Under the pieces are notes generated by a model. The model was given only the letters and a program-made list of their open reading frames with translations. It had not been told where the DNA came from and did no database searches. A program made the position numbers and the translations under genes. A DNA stretch of 64,000 bases, taken from Rhodococcus sp. KBS0724. Lineage in GTDB: Bacteria; Actinomycetota; Actinomycetes; Mycobacteriales; Mycobacteriaceae. Each line of letters opens with the position of its first letter. The first letter of the stretch is position 1. The DNA is taken from NCBI RefSeq assembly GCF_005938745.2, contig NZ_VCBX02000002.1, forward strand, positions 248,001 through 312,000, read 5' to 3'. Below are positions 47,699 through 56,239 of this stretch, in pieces.

Positions 47699-47906
47699 AC
47701 GATAATCTCGTCGCTGACTCCGGTTAACCAGTTCGGGCAGGCGACTACCGACGGCCCGTTTTACATCGGGGGCACCGTTCCGGCGAGCACCGCGTCTACC
47801 TGCGTTGATCCGGGAGGGCGGAAGCGGGGACGGGCAACTTCCGTTTCGGTCAGATCATCCTGTGAACCTGGCCGCGCTTGGGCTCGTATAACCTGTCCGT
47901 AATTGC

Positions 47907-48059
47907 TCAGGTTAGGCGACTCTTGTCGTAGATCAGGCCGAAGATAACCGCAAACACAGTGAAGATGCACAGTGCAATTACTAGCCATGTCTTCAAGCGG
48001 CTCGCTAGATCTGCACGCCTAACCTTGCGATCAACCTCAGGCCGGTAGTGTTTAGACAT
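47907..48059 (-). CDS. Small membrane protein, twin 1 (50 aa)
   Basis: ATG 48059 follows GAGAAGA on the minus strand. A basic N-terminus (MSKHYRPEVDRKVRRADLAS) is followed by one transmembrane helix (TWLVIALCIFTVFAVIFGLI) and the tail YDKSRLT. The gene at 48140-48295 encodes a clear sequence relative with the same layout. Function unknown; single-helix basic proteins of this size occur in plasmid and phage regions. Confidence 0.65.
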   Translation of the reverse strand: MSKHYRPEVDRKVRRADLASRLKTWLVIALCIFTVFAVIFGLIYDKSRLT

Positions 48060-48139
48060 TACGAAATCTTCTCATACGGCAATTCTTTAGACTCTGAGCA
48101 GTGGGGTCTTTTGTCCCGATGACAGTCCGTTTACCCTGT

Positions 48140-48295
48140 TCAGGACCAGCGCGTCTTGTCGTAAAGAAGGCCGCAGGCGACTGCTACGGAGGCAAGGATG
48201 CATAGCCCGATGACGAGCACTGTTTGCCAGCGCTTCGATTTGTCGATATACCTGCGCCTGCGTTTCGTCGTATTTTCACCAGCGAAGTTTCTCAT
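48140..48295 (-). CDS. Small membrane protein, twin 2 (51 aa)
   Basis: From ATG 48295 the protein reads MRNFAGENTTKRRRRYIDKS, then a transmembrane helix (TVLVIGLCILASVAVACGLL) and YDKTRWS. It matches twin 1 in the pattern of a basic leader, helix with LCI, and the ending G-L-x-Y-D-K-[ST]-R. The two genes are in tandem on the minus strand, 80 bases apart. The ribosome-binding site is weak. Confidence 0.65.
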   Translation of the reverse strand: MRNFAGENTTKRRRRYIDKSKRWQTVLVIGLCILASVAVACGLLYDKTRWS

Positions 48296-48713
48296 GCAAC
48301 TGGCTTGTTTGCTCGCCGAAAACTGGACCCGCCCAGAAACTCTCGGAATGAATGGAGCAGTGAAATTGAGGCCTTGTCGGGCTGACTTTGCGGGCGGTCC
48401 GACAAGGCCTACCCCGCCGACGATCTTGGGGATGTCACGTCGGCGGGACCACTCGATCACGCAACTGGCTCAGCAGTCAGTGAGAGCAGAACAAACATAT
48501 ATGGCATTGAGTGTCTAGTGCCAGTCGTCCCGCATAAGTTCACCCATGATTTCACCCGCCCGGGATTGCTCACTATGTGTCAGTGACTGATATACCTTTT
48601 CGTGGCCTGGCACCTTCAGGATGCCCGCTGTTTTCCGGTCATTTACCTTGCGTTTCTGTCTGGCCGCGATGCGTTGCTAACAGTGGAGAAGCGGAGGCAT
48701 CCGGGGGAGGATT
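48296..48713. other. Gene-free stretch with a repeated 16-base word
   Basis: No gene is supported. ATGTGTCAGTGACTGA at 48575-48590, containing the palindrome TCAGT-G-ACTGA, is also found at 45469-45484. It may be an operator or IS-related word. The end carries GGGGGAGG, the ribosome-binding site for the next gene. Confidence 0.4.
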
Positions 48714-48923
48714 ATGGATATGACTCCCGTAGAAGAAGAGCGTCAGATCGGTCTGATCAAAGGCCGATTGGCAGTGAAATTTCCGAACGCGACCCAGGAG
48801 ATTGTCGACGGCACGGTGAATCAGGCGCATGCTCAGTTCGCGGGTAAGAACATCCGCGATTTCGTTCCACTCCTGGTTGAGCGTCGAGCCAATGACCTGC
48901 TGTCATTGCGAGTTGCGCACTAG
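48714..48923 (+). CDS. Three-helix-bundle dimerisation-domain protein (69 aa)
   Basis: ATG 48714 is preceded by GGGGGAGG. The protein (GRLAVKFPNATQEIVDGTVN, then AHAQFAGKNIRDFVPLLVER) matches the small actinobacterial family annotated as three-helix bundle dimerisation domain: R-L-x-x-[KR]-F-P, V-x-x-A-H-x-x-F-x-G-x-x-[IV]-R-D-F-V-P-[IL]-L-V-E. Its members are thought to dimerise; the biological role is unknown. Confidence 0.75.
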   Translation: MDMTPVEEERQIGLIKGRLAVKFPNATQEIVDGTVNQAHAQFAGKNIRDFVPLLVERRANDLLSLRVAH

Positions 48924-49286
48924 CGTTGCCGATACGGTGGGCTGATGGACAATCCCACCAGCGCTATGCGCGCATCGTGACCCCACAGAAGCGTGGTCTG
49001 ATCCGGGATGTCGAACGGGCTCGTGTCCTCACGGCGATGTCGGCAGTGTGTAGGTCGCGGACGCCGAGCGGCGGGCCGCTGTCGTGGCCGGCCTTCTCGC
49101 GGGTGGGTCGATTCGGGAGAAGGCGGCACTGGCCGGGAAGTCGACGCGGCCACAATTCAGAAGTGCGGTCGTAACGGTGGTCAGGTCAGGCTCGACACCG
49201 CGCACGGTGCGCTAAAGTATCTCGGATTTGGGGAGGGCGACTTATGACTCCGTGTTATAGGCTTCTATGAGGGTCATCATTTGCTC
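48924..49286. other. Stretch without an intact gene
   Basis: One frame ending at about 49215 contains RRAAVVAGLLAGGSIREKAA then LAGKSTRPQF, which looks like a helix-turn-helix piece, but it has no start and is preceded by a stop. Nothing else is supported. Confidence 0.3.
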
Positions 49287-49499
49287 TCACGTGACGGCTT
49301 GTCCGTAAACGCGGCCTACCCTCGCCGCAAAAGTCCATGCGTCATCGACAATCTGCTTTTCCAGAATGCACTTTAGTAGTCGGGGAGGATGCGGTTTAAG
49401 CGTCTCGTGTGCCCATGCGATTGCGTCGCGGTCGTTGTCGAAATCTCCACGTGCAAGGACTGCATCGTCAGGGTTGTAAACGATCTGATAGCTCGGCAC
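49287..49499 (-). CDS. Small unrecognised protein (70 aa)
   Basis: From GTG 49499: MPSYQIVYNPDDAVLARGDF, then DNDRDAIAWAHETL and an IVDDAWTFAARVGRVYG end. Composition looks like a real soluble protein rather than a shadow. No family recognised. No strong ribosome-binding site is visible. Confidence 0.45.
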   Translation of the reverse strand: MPSYQIVYNPDDAVLARGDFDNDRDAIAWAHETLKPHPPRLLKCILEKQIVDDAWTFAARVGRVYGQAVT

Positions 49500-49962
49500 G
49501 GGCCAAGAACTTTACGGAGCACTCGCAGGTTGCACTGATGATGTCCGGTCCATGAGGCGCCCAGAATTGTTCATGCGCATCGCACGCACTCCTTCAAAGT
49601 TGTATCAATAGAATTCAAGCTCATCGTGAGATTGCGGCTTGTAGGCAGGTCAGAAATAGGATAAAAGTTAGGCAGGTCCCCGCCGACTGGGATGGGAGTC
49701 ACTGCCGGCGGGGCCTGGCACCCTTCGGCGGAACTGTTTGTTCAATTCTCGAAGTAGGGGCACGGTAAAATTACCGGCAGCAACTCGGCCTCGCCACTTA
49801 CGTACCAGTAGTGACGCAACGCCCGAACGGCGGTGAGAATTGGGGGCTTCTTGTCGTCTACGAGGCCCAAAATGCAGGTACCTCTGTAGGTACTTCGGCC
49901 CGCGCATACCGCACCTTTCACTGACAGATTTAGAAGGTACCGATACACAGTGATCGAAGGTG
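49500..49962. other. Gene-free stretch
   Basis: I see no supported gene or clear repeat. The right part carries GGTACC-containing short repeats (CAGGTACCTCTGTAGGTAC near 49875), possibly a promoter or operator for the small gene at 49963. Confidence 0.35.
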
Positions 49963-50124
49963 ATGGCAACGATGACGTTAAGGGAACAACTGGACACTTG
50001 TCAGTTTCTCTTGAACCGTGCCCAGCTCGCAGAGGACGACGACGCAATTCAGCGACTCTCGGAACGTCGAGACACGTTGGTTAGACAGCTGGCCAGCATG
50101 GGAGCCCACCTCCGCCTGGTGTAG
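49963..50124 (+). CDS. Small unrecognised protein (53 aa)
   Basis: MATMTLREQLDTCQFLLNRA continues with a helical, charged stretch (EDDDAIQRLSERRDTLVRQL) ending in MGAHLRLV. It looks like a short coiled coil or helical hairpin. ATG 49972 is an alternative start with better spacing from GAAGG. It is followed by a strong terminator, which supports it as a real transcription unit. Confidence 0.6.
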   Translation: MATMTLREQLDTCQFLLNRAQLAEDDDAIQRLSERRDTLVRQLASMGAHLRLV

Positions 50125-50179
50125 ACGGCGTAGCCGGGGCTGTTGTCATTGCTGCCCGGTGGTTTCATCTCCAGGGACA

Positions 50180-50216
50180 CGAAACCCCCAACCTCGGCGA
50201 GAGGCTGGGGGTTTCG
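50180..50216 (+). terminator. Strong intrinsic terminator-like hairpin
   Basis: CGAAACCCCCAACCTC at 50180-50195 pairs with GAGGCTGGGGGTTTCG at 50201-50216 with one mismatch and a 5-base loop, followed by TTGT. It lies 55 bases after the small gene at 49963. Confidence 0.8.
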
Positions 50217-50659
50217 TTGTCATCCGCGCTGAGCACACAGCACGGTGACCCACTATCCGCGCCGAGATCCACTCCCCTCATAGTGAATCCCTGCATGTTC
50301 ACGGTAAGACTCGGCGAGAAGCAGATGCAGGTTTTGACGAGAATTCATCATGCAGGTGACCAAAATCCAAGCCTGTCTGGGGATGGACGGTATTCGTCGC
50401 CGCAGGGGAAGAGCTCACCGGCGCGGGAGGTGGACGTGTCGCGTCGGTGAGCCGTACGCACCGAGTCGGCCGATGCGCAGCTGTGGGGCCCACCCCCGGC
50501 GAGTGACAGCCGGTAGGCGGGCCGTGGGCGACGGACCCGCGTTCGAGAAAATTCCCGTCGGGCAAGAAAAGGTAACCGGGAATCGGTGAACGTAAACATG
50601 TTCAGTTCCCCTCTGAGTATGGGGATATAGGTTGGGTCGCGGGCAGTTGTCAGCCGCCT
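50217..50659. other. Gene-free stretch
   Basis: No gene is supported. GAACATGTTC-like symmetry (AAACATGTTCAGTT near 50595) is visible but weak. The right part leads into the IS3 tail at 50660. Confidence 0.35.
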
Positions 50660-50935
50660 TTGAGGATCATGAAGCAGGTGTGCGAACGGTACGGGCTGCG
50701 CCGTTCGATGGGAGCTACCGGAATATGCTGGGACAACGCCGGCGCGGAGAGTCTGTGGTCCACGTTCAAGCACGAGTACTACTACCGACACACTTTCGCA
50801 TACGCCTCTGAATTGATTGCTGCAGTTGACAACTGGATGCACATCTACAACACTCGCCGCAGGCACTCCACGATCGGGATGCTCAGCCCCACGAACTACG
50901 AAAAGTCACTGACCACGACCTTGATGGTCGCGTGA
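50660..50935 (+). pseudogene. IS3-family transposase C-terminal part
   Basis: The reading RRSMGATGICWDNAGAESLW, with the catalytic glutamate, then FKHEYYYRHTFAYASEL and YNTRRRHSTIGMLSPTNYE is the C-terminal quarter of an IS3-family OrfB (a third type in this window). The catalytic aspartates are missing. TGTCCACTTTTCGGGG at 50941-50956 is probably its right end. Confidence 0.85.
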
Positions 50936-50964
50936 CCACTGTCCACTTTTCGGGGTGAACCTCA

Positions 50965-51105
50965 CTGAAGTGTCAGTATTTGGTGACACGTTCAGTGGAC
51001 CCGACAGGCAAGGGCCAGGCACGATGGAGCATACGGTGGAAGCCTGCTCTGAACGCGTTTGCGATCACGTTCGCCGATCGTTGGCCGGGATCGGAAACTT
51101 ACTGA
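50965..51105 (+). pseudogene. IS256-family transposase C-terminal scrap
   Basis: The reading LKCQYLVTRSVDPTGKGQAR, then RWKPALNAFAITFADRWP and a stop, is the C-terminal end of an IS256-family transposase (Mutator type) and directly abuts the IS3 tail. The two tails back to back show successive insertions. Confidence 0.75.
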
Positions 51106-51159
51106 TGGAAAACAGCCGAAACACCGTTAAAGAAATAGACCCTTCACGCCATGGGTGGT

Positions 51160-51486
51160 TCACAGTTGTGTCAGCAGGGGGAGTAGGGCGGCGCCTGTGG
51201 AGATGGTGATTCCTGCGGTGCCGGCAACGATGCCGAGTAGGGCCCGCAGCGATGCTGCTTCGTCGTCGGCAACGGTGGGCCGTGCCGTGGCGACGGTGCC
51301 GCAGATCGCTGCGGTTATGCCCAGTGCGAAGCCGAGTTCGACTATCCAGAACGCCGCAATGGACAGTGTCCCTAAAACGATCGACGCGGCGGGTAAGCGT
51401 GAGCGGTGTTGCTTTTCTGTTTCGTTGCCGTCGACGGAGGTGTACGCCGGGTTCCCGGCGTGGGGGTTGTGGTGGACAGTGGTCAT
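51160..51486 (-). CDS. Small membrane protein (108 aa), DUF4190-like
   Basis: ATG 51486 is preceded by a very good GAAGGAGGAAC. The product has a polar N-terminus of about 35 residues and two to three hydrophobic helices (SIVLGTLSIAAFWIVELGFA, LGITAAICGTVATA, LLGIVAGTAGITISTGAALL), like small actinobacterial DUF4190-type proteins. Function unknown. The orphan CIRCE operator at 51668-51694 lies about 180 bases upstream and overlaps a plausible leftward promoter, so heat-shock control of this gene is possible. Confidence 0.75.
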   Translation of the reverse strand: MTTVHHNPHAGNPAYTSVDGNETEKQHRSRLPAASIVLGTLSIAAFWIVELGFALGITAAICGTVATARPTVADDEAASLRALLGIVAGTAGITISTGAALLPLLTQL

Positions 51487-51667
51487 GTTCCTCCTTCGTG
51501 TGGTTGATGTGGTGTCGACGGGCGTATGTCGGCATTTCGGTGTGAGGTGTTTTTGGTTTGTTCGATTGAAGAATTTCGTGCTGCGGTGTCGAGGCTGACT
51601 GTTTGAGTGGCTGGTTGTCGCGACTCGTCTGTGGGCCTTTGGTTTGTGGCGCAGGACTCATCAGAAT

Positions 51668-51694
51668 TTAGCACTCATGGGTATCGAGTGCTAA
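51668..51694. promoter_or_regulatory. CIRCE element (HrcA operator)
   Basis: TTAGCACTC-N9-GAGTGCTAA is a perfect match to the CIRCE consensus bound by the heat-shock repressor HrcA. In actinobacteria it normally stands before groES/groEL; neither is here. On the minus strand a TTAGCA (-35) and TAAATT (-10) spaced by 18 bases coincide with the operator, which would place a leftward promoter toward the gene at 51160-51486. Confidence 0.9.
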
Positions 51695-52519
51695 CTCTTT
51701 TCGTTGAGGAAATTTCACTGTTCGTCGCTGTAGGCGAGATTCTCGATCGGTCCATCCGGGCGGACATGATTCGATGTCGTCGCTGATCGAGGTGTTGCGC
51801 GGTTCCGACTATCACAGCGCTTTCACGTGATGTGAGTCCCCTGCGTCGGACGGGCGACTCGGCGGGACTGTTGCACAGTGGCCAATGGCGCACCATCTGC
51901 TGTATTGCGCAGTTGTTCTACAATTTGTAGAGTGATCTGGTGCACAGTGATATTCCAGAGGTTGGCAATCACATCACTTGAACCTGGAGTTGAAGTAAAT
52001 GGCATGCAGCCAACTATCACCACCGAGCGTTGGGGCGGTCCACGCACTACGATCCGCTATTTCAACTCATGGGTCGCGAGGGGACGGAGATGGGTCATTT
52101 TGCTTGGACGCATGTCGACTGGAGGCCTTTCTGCTGTTGGCTGGCCAAGCGGTGACGGGCAAGGAGACGAGCTTTCTGGGTTCTGACATGGCGTTTTACC
52201 ATGATCAATTGGACAATTGTCATCATCAGGCGACGTCCTTGCCCGTGCACTCCGCTTTGAGGTCAGTGACGTCTGGCGCAAGCTGGAGTCGCGTGGATGT
52301 CGGATTCAGCGTGTGGCGGATCGTACGTATCCAACATGAGGTCAAGGGCGACAAGAGACCGCGAGCAACGGCTAGCGGTGATTCGGCCTCGAAAGCCTGT
52401 GAACGGCTTTTCACGTTGGGGGTTCACCGCCTTTGTGGCGCCTCGGGCCGACGTACCGCGGCACAATCCCACTCGATCAGCTCACACCTAGCTGTTTGGC
52501 AGGAAAGGCGTTTTTCATT
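51695..52519. other. Long gene-poor stretch with a 15-base palindrome
   Basis: No gene is convincingly supported: several overlapping frames between 51878 and 52523 all have odd compositions. TCTACAA-T-TTGTAGA at 51917-51931 is a perfect palindrome, resembling operators of BlaI/CopY- or TetR-type repressors. The right end carries AGGAAAGG for ndh. Confidence 0.45.
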
Positions 52520-53911
52520 ATGACCTTTGCAGATACCCCCGCTGGACGTCGCAAGGTGGTGGTGATCGGTTCCGGTTTCGGGGGCCTGTTCGCAACCAAA
52601 GCTCTGCGCCGCGTCGATGTTGACGTGACGGTCATCGACCGTACGACCCATCATCTGTTTCAGCCGTTGCTCTATCAGGTTGCAACCGGCATTCTCTCGG
52701 AAGGTGAGATAGCGCCCGCGACCCGCATAATACTCAGGAACCAATCTAACGCGACGGTACTTCTCGGTGACGTCACGACGATCGACCTGACCGAGCAAAC
52801 GGTGATCTCCATTCACCAGGGGCGCACGACGGTCACCGAATACGACGAACGCATCGTGTCTGCCGGCGCTCAGCAGTCCTACTTCGGTAACGACCACTTC
52901 TCTGAACACGCACCAGGGATGAAGACAATCGACGACGCCCTCGAACTGAGAGGTCGGATTCTCGGGGCGTTCGACCGTGCAGAACTCGCTGCCGACCCCG
53001 TGGAACAGGCGAAACTACTGACTTTCGTGGTGGTCGGGGCAGGCCCGACAGGCGTCGAAATGGCAGGACAGATAGCCGAGCTCGCTCACCGCACCCTCCT
53101 CGGTGCATACCGTAGCTTCGACACGCGCGATGCCCGAATAGTCCTGATCGACGCGGCTGCTACCGTTCTGCCCCCGTTCGGGGATCGATTAGGTGCGAAA
53201 GCGGCAGCAACCCTTGAGAAACTCGGCGTCGACGTCCGCCTCGGCACCACGGTCGTCGATGTCGATTCCGAAGGACTGACCGTCCGCGACTCCGACGGCA
53301 ACGAATCCCGTATCGACTCCGTATGTAAGGTGTGGTCCGCTGGTGTGGCCGCGAGCCCGCTAGGCGCTCAACTGGCACAACAAACCGGGGCCGAACTCGA
53401 CCGATCCGGTCGTACCGCCGTCCAGGACGACCTCACACTTCCCGGCCACTCCAAAGTCTTCGTCGTCGGTGACATGATGTTCCGCGATCGACTTCCCGGA
53501 GTTGCTCAAGTCGCCATCCAAAGCGGTCGCTACGCGGCACAACCGATCAAGACCGAGAGCGCCGCAACCACCGAGAATCGGCCCTGTCACCCCCGGGTCC
53601 CGTTCGAGTACCGTGACATGGGATCGATGGCGACCATCGCCAGATTCAAAGCTGTTACCAAGATCGGTGGCTTTGAGCTGTCCGGACCGCTGGCCTGGGC
53701 CCTGTGGTTGGCCGTGCACGTGGCTTATATTGTCGGATTTCGCAGTCGGATCTCCACCCTTCTGTCCTGGACGTGGACGTTTCTCGGGTCATCGCGTGGG
53801 CAACTGACCATCACCGATCAGCAGATCGCAGCGCGCAACCCGATCGTGCAACTAGACGACCTCAAACGCAATGCCTCCGAGCCCAGTACTCCAGTACCTC
53901 ATGGGAGCTGA
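52520..53911 (+). CDS. ndh: Type II NADH dehydrogenase
   Basis: The 463-residue flavoprotein oxidises NADH and reduces menaquinone at the membrane without pumping protons. The FAD motif is VVVIGSGFGGLFATKAL, the NADH motif is FVVVGAGPTGVEMAG at about residue 170, and KVFVVGDMM near 320 completes the FAD site. The C-terminus has hydrophobic, amphipathic helices (ALWLAVHVAYIVGFRSRIST) that anchor it to the membrane. ATG 52520 has AGGAAAGG upstream. Length and motifs match actinobacterial Ndh. It is transcribed alone. Confidence 0.93.
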   Translation: MTFADTPAGRRKVVVIGSGFGGLFATKALRRVDVDVTVIDRTTHHLFQPLLYQVATGILSEGEIAPATRIILRNQSNATVLLGDVTTIDLTEQTVISIHQGRTTVTEYDERIVSAGAQQSYFGNDHFSEHAPGMKTIDDALELRGRILGAFDRAELAADPVEQAKLLTFVVVGAGPTGVEMAGQIAELAHRTLLGAYRSFDTRDARIVLIDAAATVLPPFGDRLGAKAAATLEKLGVDVRLGTTVVDVDSEGLTVRDSDGNESRIDSVCKVWSAGVAASPLGAQLAQQTGAELDRSGRTAVQDDLTLPGHSKVFVVGDMMFRDRLPGVAQVAIQSGRYAAQPIKTESAATTENRPCHPRVPFEYRDMGSMATIARFKAVTKIGGFELSGPLAWALWLAVHVAYIVGFRSRISTLLSWTWTFLGSSRGQLTITDQQIAARNPIVQLDDLKRNASEPSTPVPHGS

Positions 53912-54315
53912 CCCCTTCCGAGCGTCGCCACGGATGACACGCGCCACGCACAGCCCCGCCGCGCTCCCGGCGGCCCTCGTCTCCCGAGAAACCCACGGAT
54001 TGGATATGAGTGAATGAAGGGGTTCCGTGATGCGGTATGGGGTCAATCGTCAACAATTCGTGCGACAACCAGTAGTGCGCGGACAGACGCGTCAACCGGT
54101 TCGTTGTCCTCGTCGATCCCGCCAGGACAACCCAGAGAGATTCTCGTGCGCCCGGTTGCGCGCCGACAATACAAACTCTGTTTCCCCACCGGGGGCGGGT
54201 ACAGGAACGTCGTCGACGCTTCGACTCCCACGAAGGGGAAGTCGACACCGATTTATCCGCCACCGTGCCAGAAATCAACTGAAGGCTCTCCTTCCCAACA
54301 CATTAGGTATCAGAC
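53912..54315. other. Gene-free stretch before the peptide transporter
   Basis: No gene is supported. GC-rich inverted words (CCGCCGCGCTCCCGGCGG near 53958) may terminate ndh transcription. The remainder presumably holds the promoter of the transporter gene. Confidence 0.35.
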
Positions 54316-55818
54316 ATGAACGAACTCGACCGCGATTTCTCAGATGGAGGCATCGCCATCGCACGCGAGACGAAGAGTGAGTCACTTGGGCAACCAGAAG
54401 CGCTTGGGCAACCAAAAGCCTTGTGGAATCTGTCATTCACCGAACTGTGGGAGCGTTTCAGCTTCTATGGCCTGCAGGGTGTGTTGACCTTCTACCTGTT
54501 GTATTCGCTCAGCGACGGCGGACTCGAACTCGCCCCGACTACGGCGGTCAGCATCGTCGGAGCCTACGGCGGCGCAGTGTACTTGTGTCAAGTACTCGGA
54601 GGGTGGATCGCAGATCGACTGGTCGCACCGCGACAGATGGTCCTGTACGGCGCTGTCATCATCGCGGCCGGCCACATCGCACTCGCGGTGGTCGATGGGA
54701 TTTCAGGTCTAGCACTCGGCCTGATCCTGATTGTGTTCGGTACCGGCGCCCTCAAAACAAATATCACCTCCATCGTGGGAATGCTCTACGCGGACAATCG
54801 AACCGCACGCGATGCAGGGTTCTCGTATTTTTACATGGCCATCAATTCCGGCGCCGTTCTCGGACCGCTGCTGACCGGATTCACCCAAAATCTCTGGGGT
54901 TTTCACGCAGCCTTCAGCCTTGCTGCCTTCGGAATGGTCGGTGCAATAATCCAGTTCACCCGCAAGATGCGCGATCTTCCCCCAGCGTCTGCCCTGGTAA
55001 AGAATCCGATCGCACGCGGTCAGCTGGTCTACATTCTCGCGGCGGTATTCGGGCTTGCACTCTGCGCGACGACACTATGGTGGCTCGACGTCGCGAACGG
55101 CAACAACGTCGTGAATTACATTACCGCCATCGCGGTCATTGCAGCGATCGTCTACTTCACGGTGATCCTCCGCGCACCTAATGTGACGCCCACCGAAAAG
55201 CGCCGGATGCGGGGCTTCATCCCGATCTGGCTTGCTACTCTCCTGTTTTTCGGCATTTTCTTGCAGCAATTCACTTCTATGCCATTGTTCATTACAGATC
55301 GGGTAAGTCTCGACGTCGGTGGTTGGCAGATTCCCGCGCCTTGGATGACCGCAATCGGAGCCCTCTGCTCAGTCGCAGTGAGCCCGTTCGTTGCGATGCT
55401 GTGGATGAGACTCGGCGCCCGGCAGCCAGGAACCCCTGCCAAGATGGCTATCGGATTGATGCTCGTGGGAGGGGCGTATCTTCTGCTTCTTCTATCGGTG
55501 TTGTTTCCGGGTAAGACGGTGCCGCCGGTGCTCGTGTTGGTGTGTATGGCGATCGCGGGGGTGTCCGACATTTTCGTTGTACCGCCAGGGCTTGCGATCG
55601 CGACGCGTATTGCACCCGAACATTTTCAAGCGCAAACCGTGGCATTGCTTTTCCTGGCGCTTGCTGCCGGATCATCCATTTCCGGATTGCTCGGTACGTT
55701 GTTTGCCAAGGTATCCGCCGAGGAGTACTTTCTGTTGGTTGGTGGTCTCGCCCTTCTAGCCGGAATATTGCTGGCCTTGTTTGCCAAGAGAATTGGAGCA
55801 TTCACCGATCGACAATAA
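54316..55818 (+). CDS. POT/PTR family proton-coupled peptide transporter
   Basis: The 500-residue membrane protein imports di- and tripeptides with protons. The family signature ELWERFSFYG (ExxERFxYG) is at about residue 44, and FSYFYMAINSGAVLGPLL corresponds to the second PTR signature (FYxxINxG). About 12-14 hydrophobic helices are spread along the chain. The N-terminus carries a small repeat (LGQPEA-LGQPKA). Upstream is ndh and downstream, in the same direction, the large regulator gene, with intergenic gaps of 400 bases on both sides. Confidence 0.93.
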   Translation: MNELDRDFSDGGIAIARETKSESLGQPEALGQPKALWNLSFTELWERFSFYGLQGVLTFYLLYSLSDGGLELAPTTAVSIVGAYGGAVYLCQVLGGWIADRLVAPRQMVLYGAVIIAAGHIALAVVDGISGLALGLILIVFGTGALKTNITSIVGMLYADNRTARDAGFSYFYMAINSGAVLGPLLTGFTQNLWGFHAAFSLAAFGMVGAIIQFTRKMRDLPPASALVKNPIARGQLVYILAAVFGLALCATTLWWLDVANGNNVVNYITAIAVIAAIVYFTVILRAPNVTPTEKRRMRGFIPIWLATLLFFGIFLQQFTSMPLFITDRVSLDVGGWQIPAPWMTAIGALCSVAVSPFVAMLWMRLGARQPGTPAKMAIGLMLVGGAYLLLLLSVLFPGKTVPPVLVLVCMAIAGVSDIFVVPPGLAIATRIAPEHFQAQTVALLFLALAAGSSISGLLGTLFAKVSAEEYFLLVGGLALLAGILLALFAKRIGAFTDRQ

Positions 55819-56239
55819 TGAACGGGAGGGTAATCCGTCACAGCCTGGTGCCGTTCAGTTGTCTGGCTTGAGATCGAGGAACTCAGGGTTCCGCGGATCT
55901 GCGCTCAACCTTCTCCGATCACGAGATCTGTAGAGGCCACGATCGACGTGAAAGGTGCAGTCATGCAACGGCGGTGCTCGACAATGCTGGAGACCAACAC
56001 GATCTTGTACGCCTGCTTGCGCTAGATACGGACTTCAGTTGTCGGCTTGCCCAAAGGCAAGCCCATGAATGCGGTCCTCAGAGTCTGGACTCGGTTCGAG
56101 TTGGCGCTCGAAGCATTTGTAAAGATCGACCGTCATGTTGCTCGGCCGGACTACTCTGAGATGTGGATGCACGAACTGCGGAATCGGGTGGTCTGAGGAC
56201 AGCTGGAGACAATGCGGAACCCACTGAGGTTTGACGTGG
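55819..56239. other. Intergenic region before the second giant regulator
   Basis: No gene is supported. The stretch separates two plus-strand genes and must hold the promoter for the regulator at 56240. No palindrome or hairpin stands out. Confidence 0.35.

Noticed and set aside
51668..52519. CIRCE as the promoter of a groES/groEL remnant to the right
   Set aside because: No GroES or GroEL coding motif was found in any frame in the 800 bases to the right.
51999..52523. Plus-strand open frame (174 codons) before ndh
   Set aside because: Serine- and histidine-rich random-looking product that overlaps the ndh start in another frame; not supported by any motif.
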